Virus record (IMG/VR): IMGVR_UViG_3300032240_001705
Span: 1 to 25,990 of that record
Strand: one strand, 5' to 3'
Source: a virus
Length of the DNA stretch: 25,990 nucleotides
The notes below the pieces were generated by a model that searched no databases, was not told where the DNA came from, and saw only the letters and a program-made list of their open reading frames with translations. A program made the translations under genes and the position numbers. Shown here piece after piece: positions 8,946 through 15,021 of the stretch. Numbering within the stretch: position 1 is the first letter of the stretch; the number at the start of each line of letters is the position of its first letter.

Positions 8946-9008
8946 TCACACGGAAGTTGAAGAAGAAGGAGGCGCATTAAGTGTAACAGGTTCTAATTTA
9001 AACTTCAA
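8946..9008 (-). CDS. Possible 20-residue micro-ORF before terL
   Basis: A TTG at 9008 overlaps the TGA of the upstream gene (TTGA), the same coupling style as neighbouring genes. It opens a 20-codon frame ending in TGA at 8946. The peptide begins MKFKLEPVTL and ends in Ser/Pro-rich residues. It has no ribosome site of its own and fills most of the gap before the terminator. It is too short to judge by sequence alone. Confidence 0.3.
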   Translation of the reverse strand: MKFKLEPVTLNAPPSSSTSV

Positions 9009-9262
9009 ACTGGACGACCCATTCTATTATAAAGAGCATCTACTACAGCGTGAGCTGCTTCAGCTCCTTTTAAAGCTTCCTCTAAATAAATAACATCTCT
9101 GGATTTTCCATACATAGATATACATCTTCCAATTTCAGTAAGAGATTGGTCAATCCACATTTCAAGTTCTCCTGTAGGTATCTTAGATACTCTTTTTGCC
9201 ACTTTTTCAGGAAAAGGCTTAATCCAAGGCGTCTTTTTAAAAAAACTCATCATACTTCCCAT
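9005..9262 (-). CDS. Small helical protein upstream of terminase, unknown
   Basis: 85 residues from ATG 9262; starts at 9253 or 9250 are also possible, and the purine-rich GGGAAG before the last would favour 9250. The N-terminus is basic ('SFFKKTPWIKPFPEKVAKR') and the rest predicts two amphipathic helices with conserved-looking 'GELEMWIDQSLTEIGRCI' and 'EALKGAEAAHAVVDAL'. It overlaps the preceding gene by 26 bases. The position two genes before terL would suit a small terminase subunit, but no DNA-binding helix-turn-helix is evident, so I leave the function open. Confidence 0.75.
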   Translation of the reverse strand: MGSMMSFFKKTPWIKPFPEKVAKRVSKIPTGELEMWIDQSLTEIGRCISMYGKSRDVIYLEEALKGAEAAHAVVDALYNRMGRPV

Positions 9263-9527
9263 CTTCTGGGGTCCAAGCTTTTCTACCCCTCATTGCCGCA
9301 AAGTATAGCGCGTCAATAGCATCGTCGTCATCAGGCGAAATATTGGGGTTGTGATAAAAAAGCCCTAAGTAATAACCAGGCTTTGTAAAAGGAAATCTAA
9401 ACACTAAGCACTTACCTGTGCGAAAAGGCATTTCAGTCTCTTGAGTAGTTCCTACCTCTAAAAAAGGCAAAAGCTTTTTATGGTAGTACTGAAGACTGCC
9501 GACGTATAGTGGTCCGAATGTTTTCAT
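9237..9527 (-). CDS. Unknown small protein
   Basis: 96 residues, ATG 9527 overlapping the TAA of the KTSC gene (TAATG). It is rich in aromatic residues, with a beta-prone centre ('CLVFRFPFTKPGYYLGLFYH') and an acidic helical C-terminus ('DDDDAIDALYFAAMRGR'). I do not recognise it. It is part of the tightly coupled block 10513-9005. Confidence 0.75.
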   Translation of the reverse strand: MKTFGPLYVGSLQYYHKKLLPFLEVGTTQETEMPFRTGKCLVFRFPFTKPGYYLGLFYHNPNISPDDDDAIDALYFAAMRGRKAWTPEDGKYDEFF

Positions 9528-10015
9528 TATTCTCCGCGTAATTGAGTATCATCGTCTTCTAATATAAGTGTCTGCTGTAGTCTAGCTGAGGATTCCGCTG
9601 CATACGTAAGCCTTGTTTTACGTTCTGTAGGCATTGAATCAATATCTGCTGGTCCCATATCTGGCCAACTGTTTAGACCACTAGATATTAAATACCCACC
9701 AGTAGAGTCTGTAGTTGATAAGTTTTCATAATGAGATATGGGGCAATTTCGGTATTCCCACCAAGTTCCATCTCTAAAAACTACATATAGACTTCTATTA
9801 TTAAAATCATAACCTATTGCTTTAGCTCTTGGACGGCTAGGGTTGGTTGTATTAGCAGCTACTTGCTTAAAGCCCTCTGCTGGCACTGCTACTACAAACT
9901 CTTTTTCTGTCCAAGGGGTGGCGCCTATTTTTTCCGCCATGCCAATAGTTAAATTTAAACGTTTATTGGATTCTTCAGCAACTCTTTTGTAATAGTTATC
10001 AGATTTTTTAGGCAC
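9527..10015 (-). CDS. KTSC-domain protein
   Basis: 162 residues from a GTG at 10015 that overlaps the end of the previous gene by eight bases. Residues about 60-118 match the KTSC domain pattern: 'AIGYD', 'RSLYVVFRDGTWWEYRNCP', then 'HYENL' and a glycine-containing 'STGGYLISSGL' tail. KTSC domains (about 60 residues, beta-rich) are common in phages and bacteria and are thought to bind nucleic acid or protein partners, but their biochemistry is poorly defined. The flanks are helical (20-45) and disordered (from 120). The domain call is solid; the role in this operon is unknown. Confidence 0.85.
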   Translation of the reverse strand: MPKKSDNYYKRVAEESNKRLNLTIGMAEKIGATPWTEKEFVVAVPAEGFKQVAANTTNPSRPRAKAIGYDFNNRSLYVVFRDGTWWEYRNCPISHYENLSTTDSTGGYLISSGLNSWPDMGPADIDSMPTERKTRLTYAAESSARLQQTLILEDDDTQLRGE

Positions 10016-10280
10016 AGTTATGGTCCTGAGTTTCTGTTTCTTTAACCCGCACTAAACAACGAGCGCACCTTAAATACTTATCTGGTTTAAAATTATTTTG
10101 GGCGGTAGCTCCAGGTTCAAACTCATCATCCGCTGATGTGTAATCAGCAATAATTGCAGATTCGTTAAACATTTCTCTAGGAAAAGGCCCTTGAGGTGCT
10201 GTAACTTTATCTGGAATTGGGTGTGTTTGAACTGCCTGTATGCGGTCTATGCGTACTGCAAAGACTGGCTCATCAAACAT
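10008..10280 (-). CDS. Small zinc-binding-like protein
   Basis: 90 residues, ATG 10280 overlapping the previous TAA (TAATG). The first 65 residues are beta-prone or disordered. The C-terminus carries 'CARCLVRVKETETQDHNC', a C-x2-C then H-x-C arrangement suited to one zinc ion, ending one residue before the stop. Such C-terminal zinc knuckles are common in small phage proteins. The partner is unknown. Confidence 0.75.
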   Translation of the reverse strand: MFDEPVFAVRIDRIQAVQTHPIPDKVTAPQGPFPREMFNESAIIADYTSADDEFEPGATAQNNFKPDKYLRCARCLVRVKETETQDHNCA

Positions 10281-10513
10281 TACGCTTCCTTAGCTACCTC
10301 TTCAACAACCGCTTCTTCTTCTTTAGCTGGTGTGTCTTTTTTCTTAGATGGTTTTTCTTCAATAGCTTCTACAAGAGGAAAGTGACCAGCGTCTGCTCGT
10401 TCTTGTAGCCATGAAGGCAAACAGCTTTGGCAATAATTTACAGGGTTAGCACCTGGGTCCGCGCAAGTGTATACAGCGTCTCGTTGACAGTTATCGCATT
10501 TACCTTTGCCCAT
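10280..10513 (-). CDS. Small zinc-ribbon protein with charged tail
   Basis: 77 residues, ATG 10513 preceded by a strong TAGGAGG. Residues 6-31 contain C6-x2-C9, C17 and C28-x2-C31 ('CDNCQRDAVYTC' and 'YCQSC'), a treble-cleft or ribbon-like zinc site. From residue 50 the tail is a Lys/Glu/Val repeat and is probably disordered. It precedes another small zinc protein in the same operon. Function unknown. Confidence 0.8.
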   Translation of the reverse strand: MGKGKCDNCQRDAVYTCADPGANPVNYCQSCLPSWLQERADAGHFPLVEAIEEKPSKKKDTPAKEEEAVVEEVAKEA

Positions 10514-10531
10514 AATATCCTCCTAATAATT

Positions 10532-10554
10532 GGAGGCGGGGGTTACCCGCCTCC
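10532..10554. other. Strong GC-rich hairpin between two small genes
   Basis: GGAGGCGGG (10532-10540) and CCCGCCTCC (10546-10554) are perfect complements around a five-base loop. Neither side carries a clear T tract, so it may be a weak terminator or an RNA-processing/stability element in the minus-strand transcript, just ahead of the 10280-10513 gene. Confidence 0.7.
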
Positions 10555-10561
10555 CACTATT

Positions 10562-10756
10562 CTACTTACTTGCGCCGATTCCGTACGCCTTATCTTTAGG
10601 ATTTAATGCTTTAGCAAGAGGGCCAACAAGACCTGCAAGGAACGCGTTAAGAAGCGTCTTCGGGTCTGTGATGCCACTCATGTAAAGGGCTGCCACTGAT
10701 GCGGCTGAAGCACGTAAGTAGGTGCCTAGGATTGACTGTAGTACTTTGGTATCCAT
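10562..10756 (-). CDS. Small membrane protein, holin-like candidate
   Basis: 64 residues. Two moderately hydrophobic stretches, about 13-28 ('LRASAASVAALYMSG') and 35-50 ('LLNAFLAGLVGPLAKAL'), suggest a membrane hairpin or amphipathic helices, followed by a short basic tail. The size and pattern fit small phage membrane proteins, including holins. However, the endolysin cassette is 8 kb away, so a holin role is uncertain. The nearest muralytic gene is the plus-strand 11276-11815 gene. The ribosome site is AAAGGAG, placed just after a small hairpin. Confidence 0.7.
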   Translation of the reverse strand: MDTKVLQSILGTYLRASAASVAALYMSGITDPKTLLNAFLAGLVGPLAKALNPKDKAYGIGASK

Positions 10757-10768
10757 GTTTCTCCTTTT

Positions 10769-10787
10769 ACCTTGTGATGTTCAAGGT
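10769..10787. other. Short hairpin in the leader of the 10562-10756 gene
   Basis: ACCTTG (10769-10774) and CAAGGT (10782-10787) pair around seven bases. On the minus strand it ends right before AAAAGGAG, the ribosome site, so it could shape translation. It is short and could be chance. Confidence 0.35.
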
Positions 10788-10800
10788 TAGGAAAAGCATA

Positions 10801-11061
10801 CTACTTTTTTGGAACTTCTTCTATATGCTGTGAAAAACGGCCATCAAGACGCGCTAGTGATATGCGCATATCTATCATCTCACTATGAATTTTATTGATG
10901 GTATCTTTCATCGAGCTGCCCCCGTTGGGCTTAAGCTCATGTACATAATTTTTTAAGTAAGATTTTAATACCCATGATGTTGCGGCAATAATAGCAGCTG
11001 CAAAAGCTGCGAATCCTGAGAGCGTTGCTGCCCAGTCCATCGTTGACATAGATGTATCCAT
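10801..11061 (-). CDS. Single-pass membrane protein with coiled coil, holin-accessory-like
   Basis: 86 residues. One hydrophobic segment at about 9-32 ('WAATLSGFAAFAAAIIAATS') is followed by a basic stretch and a helical region from about 50 to 80 ('INKIHSEMIDMRISLARLDG') with heptad pattern. This topology is seen in DUF2746-like and XhlA-like phage membrane proteins near lysis genes. The start is uncertain: ATG 11061 lacks a ribosome site, and a second Met four codons in (11049) is no better. It is the first minus-strand gene after the divergent region, so it may be near a transcript start or leaderless. Confidence 0.7.
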   Translation of the reverse strand: MDTSMSTMDWAATLSGFAAFAAAIIAATSWVLKSYLKNYVHELKPNGGSSMKDTINKIHSEMIDMRISLARLDGRFSQHIEEVPKK

Positions 11062-11275
11062 TCTAAATTAGATTATCATCTATGTTGTCCAATATATATG
11101 CATCAAATAGGTAAATACGCGTAAATATGTACTTATATTAAATACCTAAATAGAGTATTTGTCTCAATATAAAAAATATATCTATTTAAACTTGACTGAC
11201 GCTGTAACGCTGTGGCAGTCTAGAACATGACCGAGGCGCCTTAGGGCGCCTTTGCCAACTGAGAGGAGCAATAAA
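11062..11275. promoter_or_regulatory. AT-rich divergent intergenic region
   Basis: Separates the minus-strand operon gene 10801-11061 from the plus-strand lysozyme gene and is far more AT-rich than its surroundings. It contains TAGGTA (11108-11113) and its complement TACCTA (11143-11148), the palindrome TACGCGTA (11116-11123) and two copies of GTAAATA (11111, 11121). TTGACT at 11192-11197 is a plausible -35 for the plus strand; TAGAAC at 11221 is a poor -10 at long spacing. For the minus strand, TTGAGA with TATTTA 17 bases later is a possible promoter near 11135-11165. Promoter function is inferred. Confidence 0.5.
11234..11251 (+). other. Leader hairpin of the plus-strand gene, possible attenuator
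   Basis: AGGCGCC (11234-11240), loop TTAG, GGCGCCT (11245-11251), then TT before G. The seven-base-pair GC stem ends nine bases before the GAGAGGAG ribosome site. It resembles a terminator with a short T tract, so it could end an upstream transcript or attenuate this gene. Confidence 0.55.
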
Positions 11276-11815
11276 ATGCTCAATATCAAAATCAACTTCA
11301 GTATTGACTTAAAGAAAGTAGGAGCAACATGGATGACAATGTTCTTAATGTTCTCTCACTTGATGCTTCCTCCAACTGCGGAGGCGCTAACTGTGCCTGC
11401 TCTTGCGGAGAAGCCAATAACAGTCAATCTGACGTACATGAAAGTGACAACAACAAAGTCACAAGCCAAGGAGGACTTGGCGAGTAACGGCTCGAAATAC
11501 TTCGACGCTGAAGCGCTTGCTTTTTTAACGGTCTACACAAAGGACTGGGAAATGAGCGAATGGACGTGTCTTCGTAACATATGGCAAAAAGAAAGCCATT
11601 TTAACCCTAAGGCTAAAAACAAGTCTTCAGGCGCTTACGGAATCGCACAGTTTATGCCAACGACCTGGGAAAATTACAAAGTAGTGAAAACCCCAGAGGC
11701 GAGATTGCAGATAAAATATGGGCTACGTTATATTGAAAAACGATACGGCAGTGCAAAGGACCCAAATGGGGCGTGTAACGCCTGGGCGTTCTGGCAAAGG
11801 AATAACTGGTATTAA
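11276..11815 (+). CDS. Secreted lytic transglycosylase/lysozyme-like protein
   Basis: 179 residues from ATG 11276, chosen because GAGAGGAG lies seven bases upstream; a TTG at 11252 has no such site. Residues 13-38 look like a signal peptide: KK, a hydrophobic Met/Phe/Leu core, then 'TAEALTVP' with cleavage likely after AEA. The catalytic domain covers about 90-179 and has the goose-lysozyme/SLT pattern: 'WQKESHFNP' with catalytic Glu106, 'GAYGIAQFMPTTW' (119-131), 'GLRYIEKRYG' (149-158) and 'AWAFWQRNNWY' at the end. C98 and C167 could form a disulphide. It should cut peptidoglycan glycan strands outside the cell membrane. It is the only plus-strand gene and is bounded by its own regulatory region and terminator, which suggests an acquired moron of host type. 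Confidence 0.88.
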   Translation: MLNIKINFSIDLKKVGATWMTMFLMFSHLMLPPTAEALTVPALAEKPITVNLTYMKVTTTKSQAKEDLASNGSKYFDAEALAFLTVYTKDWEMSEWTCLRNIWQKESHFNPKAKNKSSGAYGIAQFMPTTWENYKVVKTPEARLQIKYGLRYIEKRYGSAKDPNGACNAWAFWQRNNWY

Positions 11816-11831
11816 TTTGTAAAACTAAAAT

Positions 11832-11863
11832 AAAAAGCCCCAGCCATATGGCTGGGGCTTTTT
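11832..11863. terminator. Bidirectional intrinsic terminator
   Basis: A perfect 32-base palindrome: AAAAAGCCCCAGCCAT and its complement, ending in TTTTT on both strands. It lies 16 bases after the plus-strand lysozyme stop and 10 bases beyond the minus-strand structural gene stop, so it serves both converging transcripts. Confidence 0.95.
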
Positions 11864-11873
11864 GTTGCTTCTA

Positions 11874-12875
11874 TTATGAAGCGAAGTAAGGTGTAACTGT
11901 AATTGTTGCTGATAGAGCCTGTGAGGCTGCTCCAGCTGCTGTGCTTTGGGTCTTGATTGTTCCTGCGCGAGCAGCAACCTTGACAGTACCTGTATCTGCA
12001 CCTGAAGCAATTGTTCCAGAAGACACAGTGTTGTATGTCATTGTTGTACCTGAAGCTGAAACAAGGGTAAATGTTCCGTTTACAGCTGTATTTGTAACTG
12101 CTGCAATTGTAGCTGAATCATTAGCTGCGTAGCCATGGGCTGCTGCAGTAGTTAGTGTTACCAAAGTACCTGTACGAGCTACGTTAGAAACAGCTGGGGT
12201 TACAGCAGAAGCTGTTGTGATACTAGCTGCTAGGTAACCAGCATCCTTAAGAGCATCAAGAGCAAGAGCTGTTGTAAGGCCAACTACTGAAGGAACGTTG
12301 ATGTAAGCAACTGCGCTTACATATGAACCATCAGCTGCTGTAAGAGCATCTGTACGCTCTACAATGCCGTTATTGATATTAATGAGTGAACCTGTTGTTG
12401 AGGCAGTTACTGTGAAATAATCACGAGTAGCCTTAGCAATTGTAGCTGAAGTTGAGTTAAAGTCGCTACAACCTGTAATTTTTACAGTTTCTCCACCAAG
12501 GAAGAAGTTCTGGCACTGGTAGGTGACAGTTGTTCCATCTCCATCTACCTGTGTAATATTAAACTTACCTGTTGCTGGTGTATAGCCTGGGTATCCAGCC
12601 CAACCTGTTTCAACAACTTCATGACTACTGCTCTTAACGAGAACGTTAGAAATTGCATTTGAACCTGAATAAGCTGATGTACCCGCAAAATCTAAACGAG
12701 CACCTGCAACCTGTGTTGTGGCCGACCATGCGTAGTCGCCAGTTGAGCCACCAATATTTGACGCAGCGGTTTCTGTACGCTGGTCGTTTGGTTGGATTGG
12801 GATGTTGCCCCATACGAAGTCAACTGCTGGATTACCAGCGCTATCCAACGTGTGAGCGTTGTTATTTGTTGCCAT
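11874..12875 (-). CDS. Beta-rich virion protein with PASTA-like segment
   Basis: 333 residues, rich in Thr, Ala, Ser, Val and Gly, typical of phage structural proteins. Residues about 193-220 ('INVPSVVGLTTALALDALKD' then 'AGYL') follow the PASTA pattern VPxVVGxxxxxAxxxLxxxGL. PASTA domains bind peptidoglycan or muropeptides in Firmicutes and Actinobacteria. Residues about 236-300 ('LVTLTTAAAHGYAANDSATI' then 'NGTFTLVSASG') resemble the FCCH-type beta modules repeated in phage tail proteins, and 112-163 may be a diverged copy. It ends at a bidirectional terminator. Surface or tail localisation and wall contact are inferred. Confidence 0.75.
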   Translation of the reverse strand: MATNNNAHTLDSAGNPAVDFVWGNIPIQPNDQRTETAASNIGGSTGDYAWSATTQVAGARLDFAGTSAYSGSNAISNVLVKSSSHEVVETGWAGYPGYTPATGKFNITQVDGDGTTVTYQCQNFFLGGETVKITGCSDFNSTSATIAKATRDYFTVTASTTGSLININNGIVERTDALTAADGSYVSAVAYINVPSVVGLTTALALDALKDAGYLAASITTASAVTPAVSNVARTGTLVTLTTAAAHGYAANDSATIAAVTNTAVNGTFTLVSASGTTMTYNTVSSGTIASGADTGTVKVAARAGTIKTQSTAAGAASQALSATITVTPYFAS

Positions 12876-12904
12876 TTAAATGACCTTTTCTCTAGAGTGG
12901 TAAT

Positions 12905-12940
12905 TACGCCTGATATCGGGGGCGTAGATAATAGTATCTA
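12905..12940. other. Two small adjacent hairpins ahead of the 11874-12875 gene
   Basis: TACGCC/GGCGTA (12905-12910, 12921-12926) and TAGATA/TATCTA (12925-12930, 12935-12940) share two bases, so they are alternatives or stack. They occupy the 82-base gap between the six-cysteine protein gene and the PASTA-like gene. There is no T tract; the function is unclear. Confidence 0.4.
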
Positions 12941-12957
12941 AGAGAAAATGGGTTATG

Positions 12958-13227
12958 TCAGGCTGTAGGTTCTACTTCTTCTTGACCCCAATGACCGATA
13001 GGACACTCGGCATAGGCCAGCTTAACTTTAAGATGCATGAAGCAGCCGCACTTCTTGCACTGTTGGGTAAACTTTGTAAGAAAAGGGCAATCATTGCACT
13101 TAGTTAAACGCTCTTTAGCTGCTTCATCAGTAGCTCTAGGCTCAGTGGTATCTAATAAGTCCCAGGGCCGCGTATCCCCTAAGTTTTTCTTATATCGTTG
13201 CCAGAGTGAGAGGTTGGTTTCCGTCAT
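12958..13227 (-). CDS. Six-cysteine zinc-binding phage protein
   Basis: 89 residues, ATG 13227 overlapping the previous TGA (ATGA). Cysteines at 44, 47, 57, 60, 62 and 75 in 'CNDCPF', 'QCKKCGCFMHLK' and 'AECPIGHW' form a pattern I recognise from small proteins of large tailed phages, where it follows host-takeover or fibre-related genes. Four or more of these probably bind zinc. The N-terminal 40 residues are helical and charged. It is co-transcribed with the DUF6065-like and glycosyltransferase genes; the biochemical role is not known. Confidence 0.8.
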   Translation of the reverse strand: MTETNLSLWQRYKKNLGDTRPWDLLDTTEPRATDEAAKERLTKCNDCPFLTKFTQQCKKCGCFMHLKVKLAYAECPIGHWGQEEVEPTA

Positions 13228-13949
13228 TTGTACTCAAACCCCTTTCTATATCCTTTTTTGTAATGAGCCATAGGAACGGTCTGTTTTTCAGCAGCTAAAT
13301 CTACCATCCCTTTAAAAAATTCAGGGGTGGAATCAATTTCGCTAACCCAACTTTCTCTTTTAATGGGTATTAAAGACATTATTGGGGTTCCTTTAGGTAT
13401 TACTCCTTCAAAATTATTTTTTATGTGAAAACTGACATTTCCTGGCATTGGATAAACATCAGCGTCCATGTACCCAGCCACAGTTGTAAATGGCAAATCA
13501 TATCTGTTTATTGGGTGCATCATCATTAGGCCGTAGCTATCAGGAGACTTAATACCCCAATGCATTTGCCATGAATAATGTGCGTCATAATGACCGTGTG
13601 GGGTTGGCATCTCAAAAGTGTGCCTAACCGATACAGGGTGAAGGTCGTGGTCCCAAGTAATTTCAGGAAGCCCATCCGCCTTTCTAAGCACGTATACATC
13701 TGTGTGTAACCTAAAATGATAACCAAAAGTCATAGCATCAAAATATGGCATGCAATGTTTTAAACCTAAATGTACGTTAGCTCTATCAGCAGTTTTTGAT
13801 TTAAACTTCTCTGCATCCCCAATGCCATGTCCCAAAGGAAGGTTTTTCCAATAATCAGCAACCTCACCCTTTGCTGAGTGTGGGGCTACAGTTTTATTAG
13901 CGGTCTCTTCACCATTCCATGGATAAAACCTAATTACTTGGTTTTCCAT
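13224..13949 (-). CDS. DUF6065-like phage protein
   Basis: 241 residues. The sequence follows the pattern of the phage family DUF6065: 'CMPYFDAMTFGYHFRLHTDV' near residues 66-85, 'HTFEMPTPHGH' near 110, 'SYGLMMMHPINRYDLPF' near 137, 'AGYMDADVYPMPGNVSF' near 158 and 'IPKGTPIMSLIPIKRESW' near 185. Conserved His, Asp and Arg residues hint at a jelly-roll or cupin-like fold, but no activity is established for the family. It overlaps the glycosyltransferase gene upstream by 20 bases and the next gene by four, so the three are translated together, suggesting a shared modification role. Confidence 0.8.
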   Translation of the reverse strand: MENQVIRFYPWNGEETANKTVAPHSAKGEVADYWKNLPLGHGIGDAEKFKSKTADRANVHLGLKHCMPYFDAMTFGYHFRLHTDVYVLRKADGLPEITWDHDLHPVSVRHTFEMPTPHGHYDAHYSWQMHWGIKSPDSYGLMMMHPINRYDLPFTTVAGYMDADVYPMPGNVSFHIKNNFEGVIPKGTPIMSLIPIKRESWVSEIDSTPEFFKGMVDLAAEKQTVPMAHYKKGYRKGFEYK

Positions 13950-15006
13950 TGATTTCCCTATCTAAATCCATCAGTCTTTTAGCAGTGGGATATCTATCAC
14001 CATTTTGCTCAGCAACTTTATACATGTCTTCATAGAATTTGTTATAGTCAATCCCAGAAACTTTTTCATACTCAGCTAATAGTTCTTTATTGGGGGCACC
14101 CCACACACCTGTTATTTTTCCAGTTAAAATGTCTTTATTCCTCAATAAACTAATTACTATTTTTTCTTCTATAGTTTTTCCATCTAACCCAACATTACTG
14201 TATACAGACCTCCAACTGTCAATAACGTCTCTGCCACGAACCATCATCTCTCTTGTCCAAAGTGGAGGATTTTTCATTGCAAAAATCCTATATCCTCTAG
14301 TCCAAGCTCTCATGGGAGTTGTATTTTCATCGTGGTATACAAGCTCTGGGTCATAAGGAACGTCTTCTACAAAACTTCCTAAAGTAAAATTAAAATGCCC
14401 AGAGGAAAGCCATTGTTCTTGATAAGGTTTTTTACTAAAATCTGCTGGTATTGGATAAGGGCTATTTATTGCCTCTACTCCATAAGTCCAATACATAAAC
14501 ATGTCTTCTTCATGACCCCGCCAAGGAGCTTGAGATTTTGCAACTAATGTCCAACCTTCATGGTCTGTAATTGTGTCAAAATCAGTCCGCATGTTCATAG
14601 TAGTTGCTTGACTTGTCTGACTATGCCTATGCCAATCAGGTAAATATTGAGAAATCATTGGCTTATCTACAATTTTAGAAAGCTCTTTATGATGCGCCTG
14701 TAATTTAACATCCCACATTGGAGTAAAAATAGTGTGAGCGTCAATTTGTAAATAATAATCTTGATTATCATACAAAGAAGCGGCAAGGTCTCTAGTTGGA
14801 CCAATGCCTATTGGGTCTGGGTCAGTAATATGTATAGTTTTTACATTAGGAAACATGCTTAAATCTGGAAAATCACCTTTAGGATACTGCATGCCAATGC
14901 CAATATGTATATCTCCAGGGCGCGACGCTTTACCAAGAGCGGTTTTTACAGTTTGAACTACATCTTCTTCGTTATAAGCAGGAATCCCTATAAATATTGT
15001 TCCCAT
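13930..15006 (-). CDS. GT60/GlcNAc-type glycosyltransferase
   Basis: 358 residues, ATG 15006 after TAGGAG. The fold is GT-A: 'IFIGIPAYNEE' (4-14) starts the nucleotide-binding domain, 'GIGPTRDLA' (67-75) is the family helix, and 'YYLQIDAH' (84-91) supplies a D-x-H metal site in place of DxD. 'SSGHFNFTLG' (201-210) and 'TTPMRAWTRGYRIFA' (229-243) match later family blocks. This is the pattern of the GlcNAc-transferase family (PF11397/CAZy GT60), which in eukaryotes modifies hydroxyproline of Skp1 and in viruses is assigned to protein or surface glycosylation. Here it follows a fibre-like gene, so virion-protein glycosylation is a reasonable inference; acceptor and sugar are unknown. Confidence 0.85.
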   Translation of the reverse strand: MGTIFIGIPAYNEEDVVQTVKTALGKASRPGDIHIGIGMQYPKGDFPDLSMFPNVKTIHITDPDPIGIGPTRDLAASLYDNQDYYLQIDAHTIFTPMWDVKLQAHHKELSKIVDKPMISQYLPDWHRHSQTSQATTMNMRTDFDTITDHEGWTLVAKSQAPWRGHEEDMFMYWTYGVEAINSPYPIPADFSKKPYQEQWLSSGHFNFTLGSFVEDVPYDPELVYHDENTTPMRAWTRGYRIFAMKNPPLWTREMMVRGRDVIDSWRSVYSNVGLDGKTIEEKIVISLLRNKDILTGKITGVWGAPNKELLAEYEKVSGIDYNKFYEDMYKVAEQNGDRYPTAKRLMDLDREINGKPSN

Positions 15007-15021
15007 TTGATGCTCCTATAA

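Noticed and set aside
11160-11275. Possible c-di-AMP (ydaO-type) riboswitch before the secreted lysozyme gene
   Set aside because: Such riboswitches often precede actinobacterial wall hydrolases, but the leader lacks the length and conserved blocks; only a simple hairpin is present.
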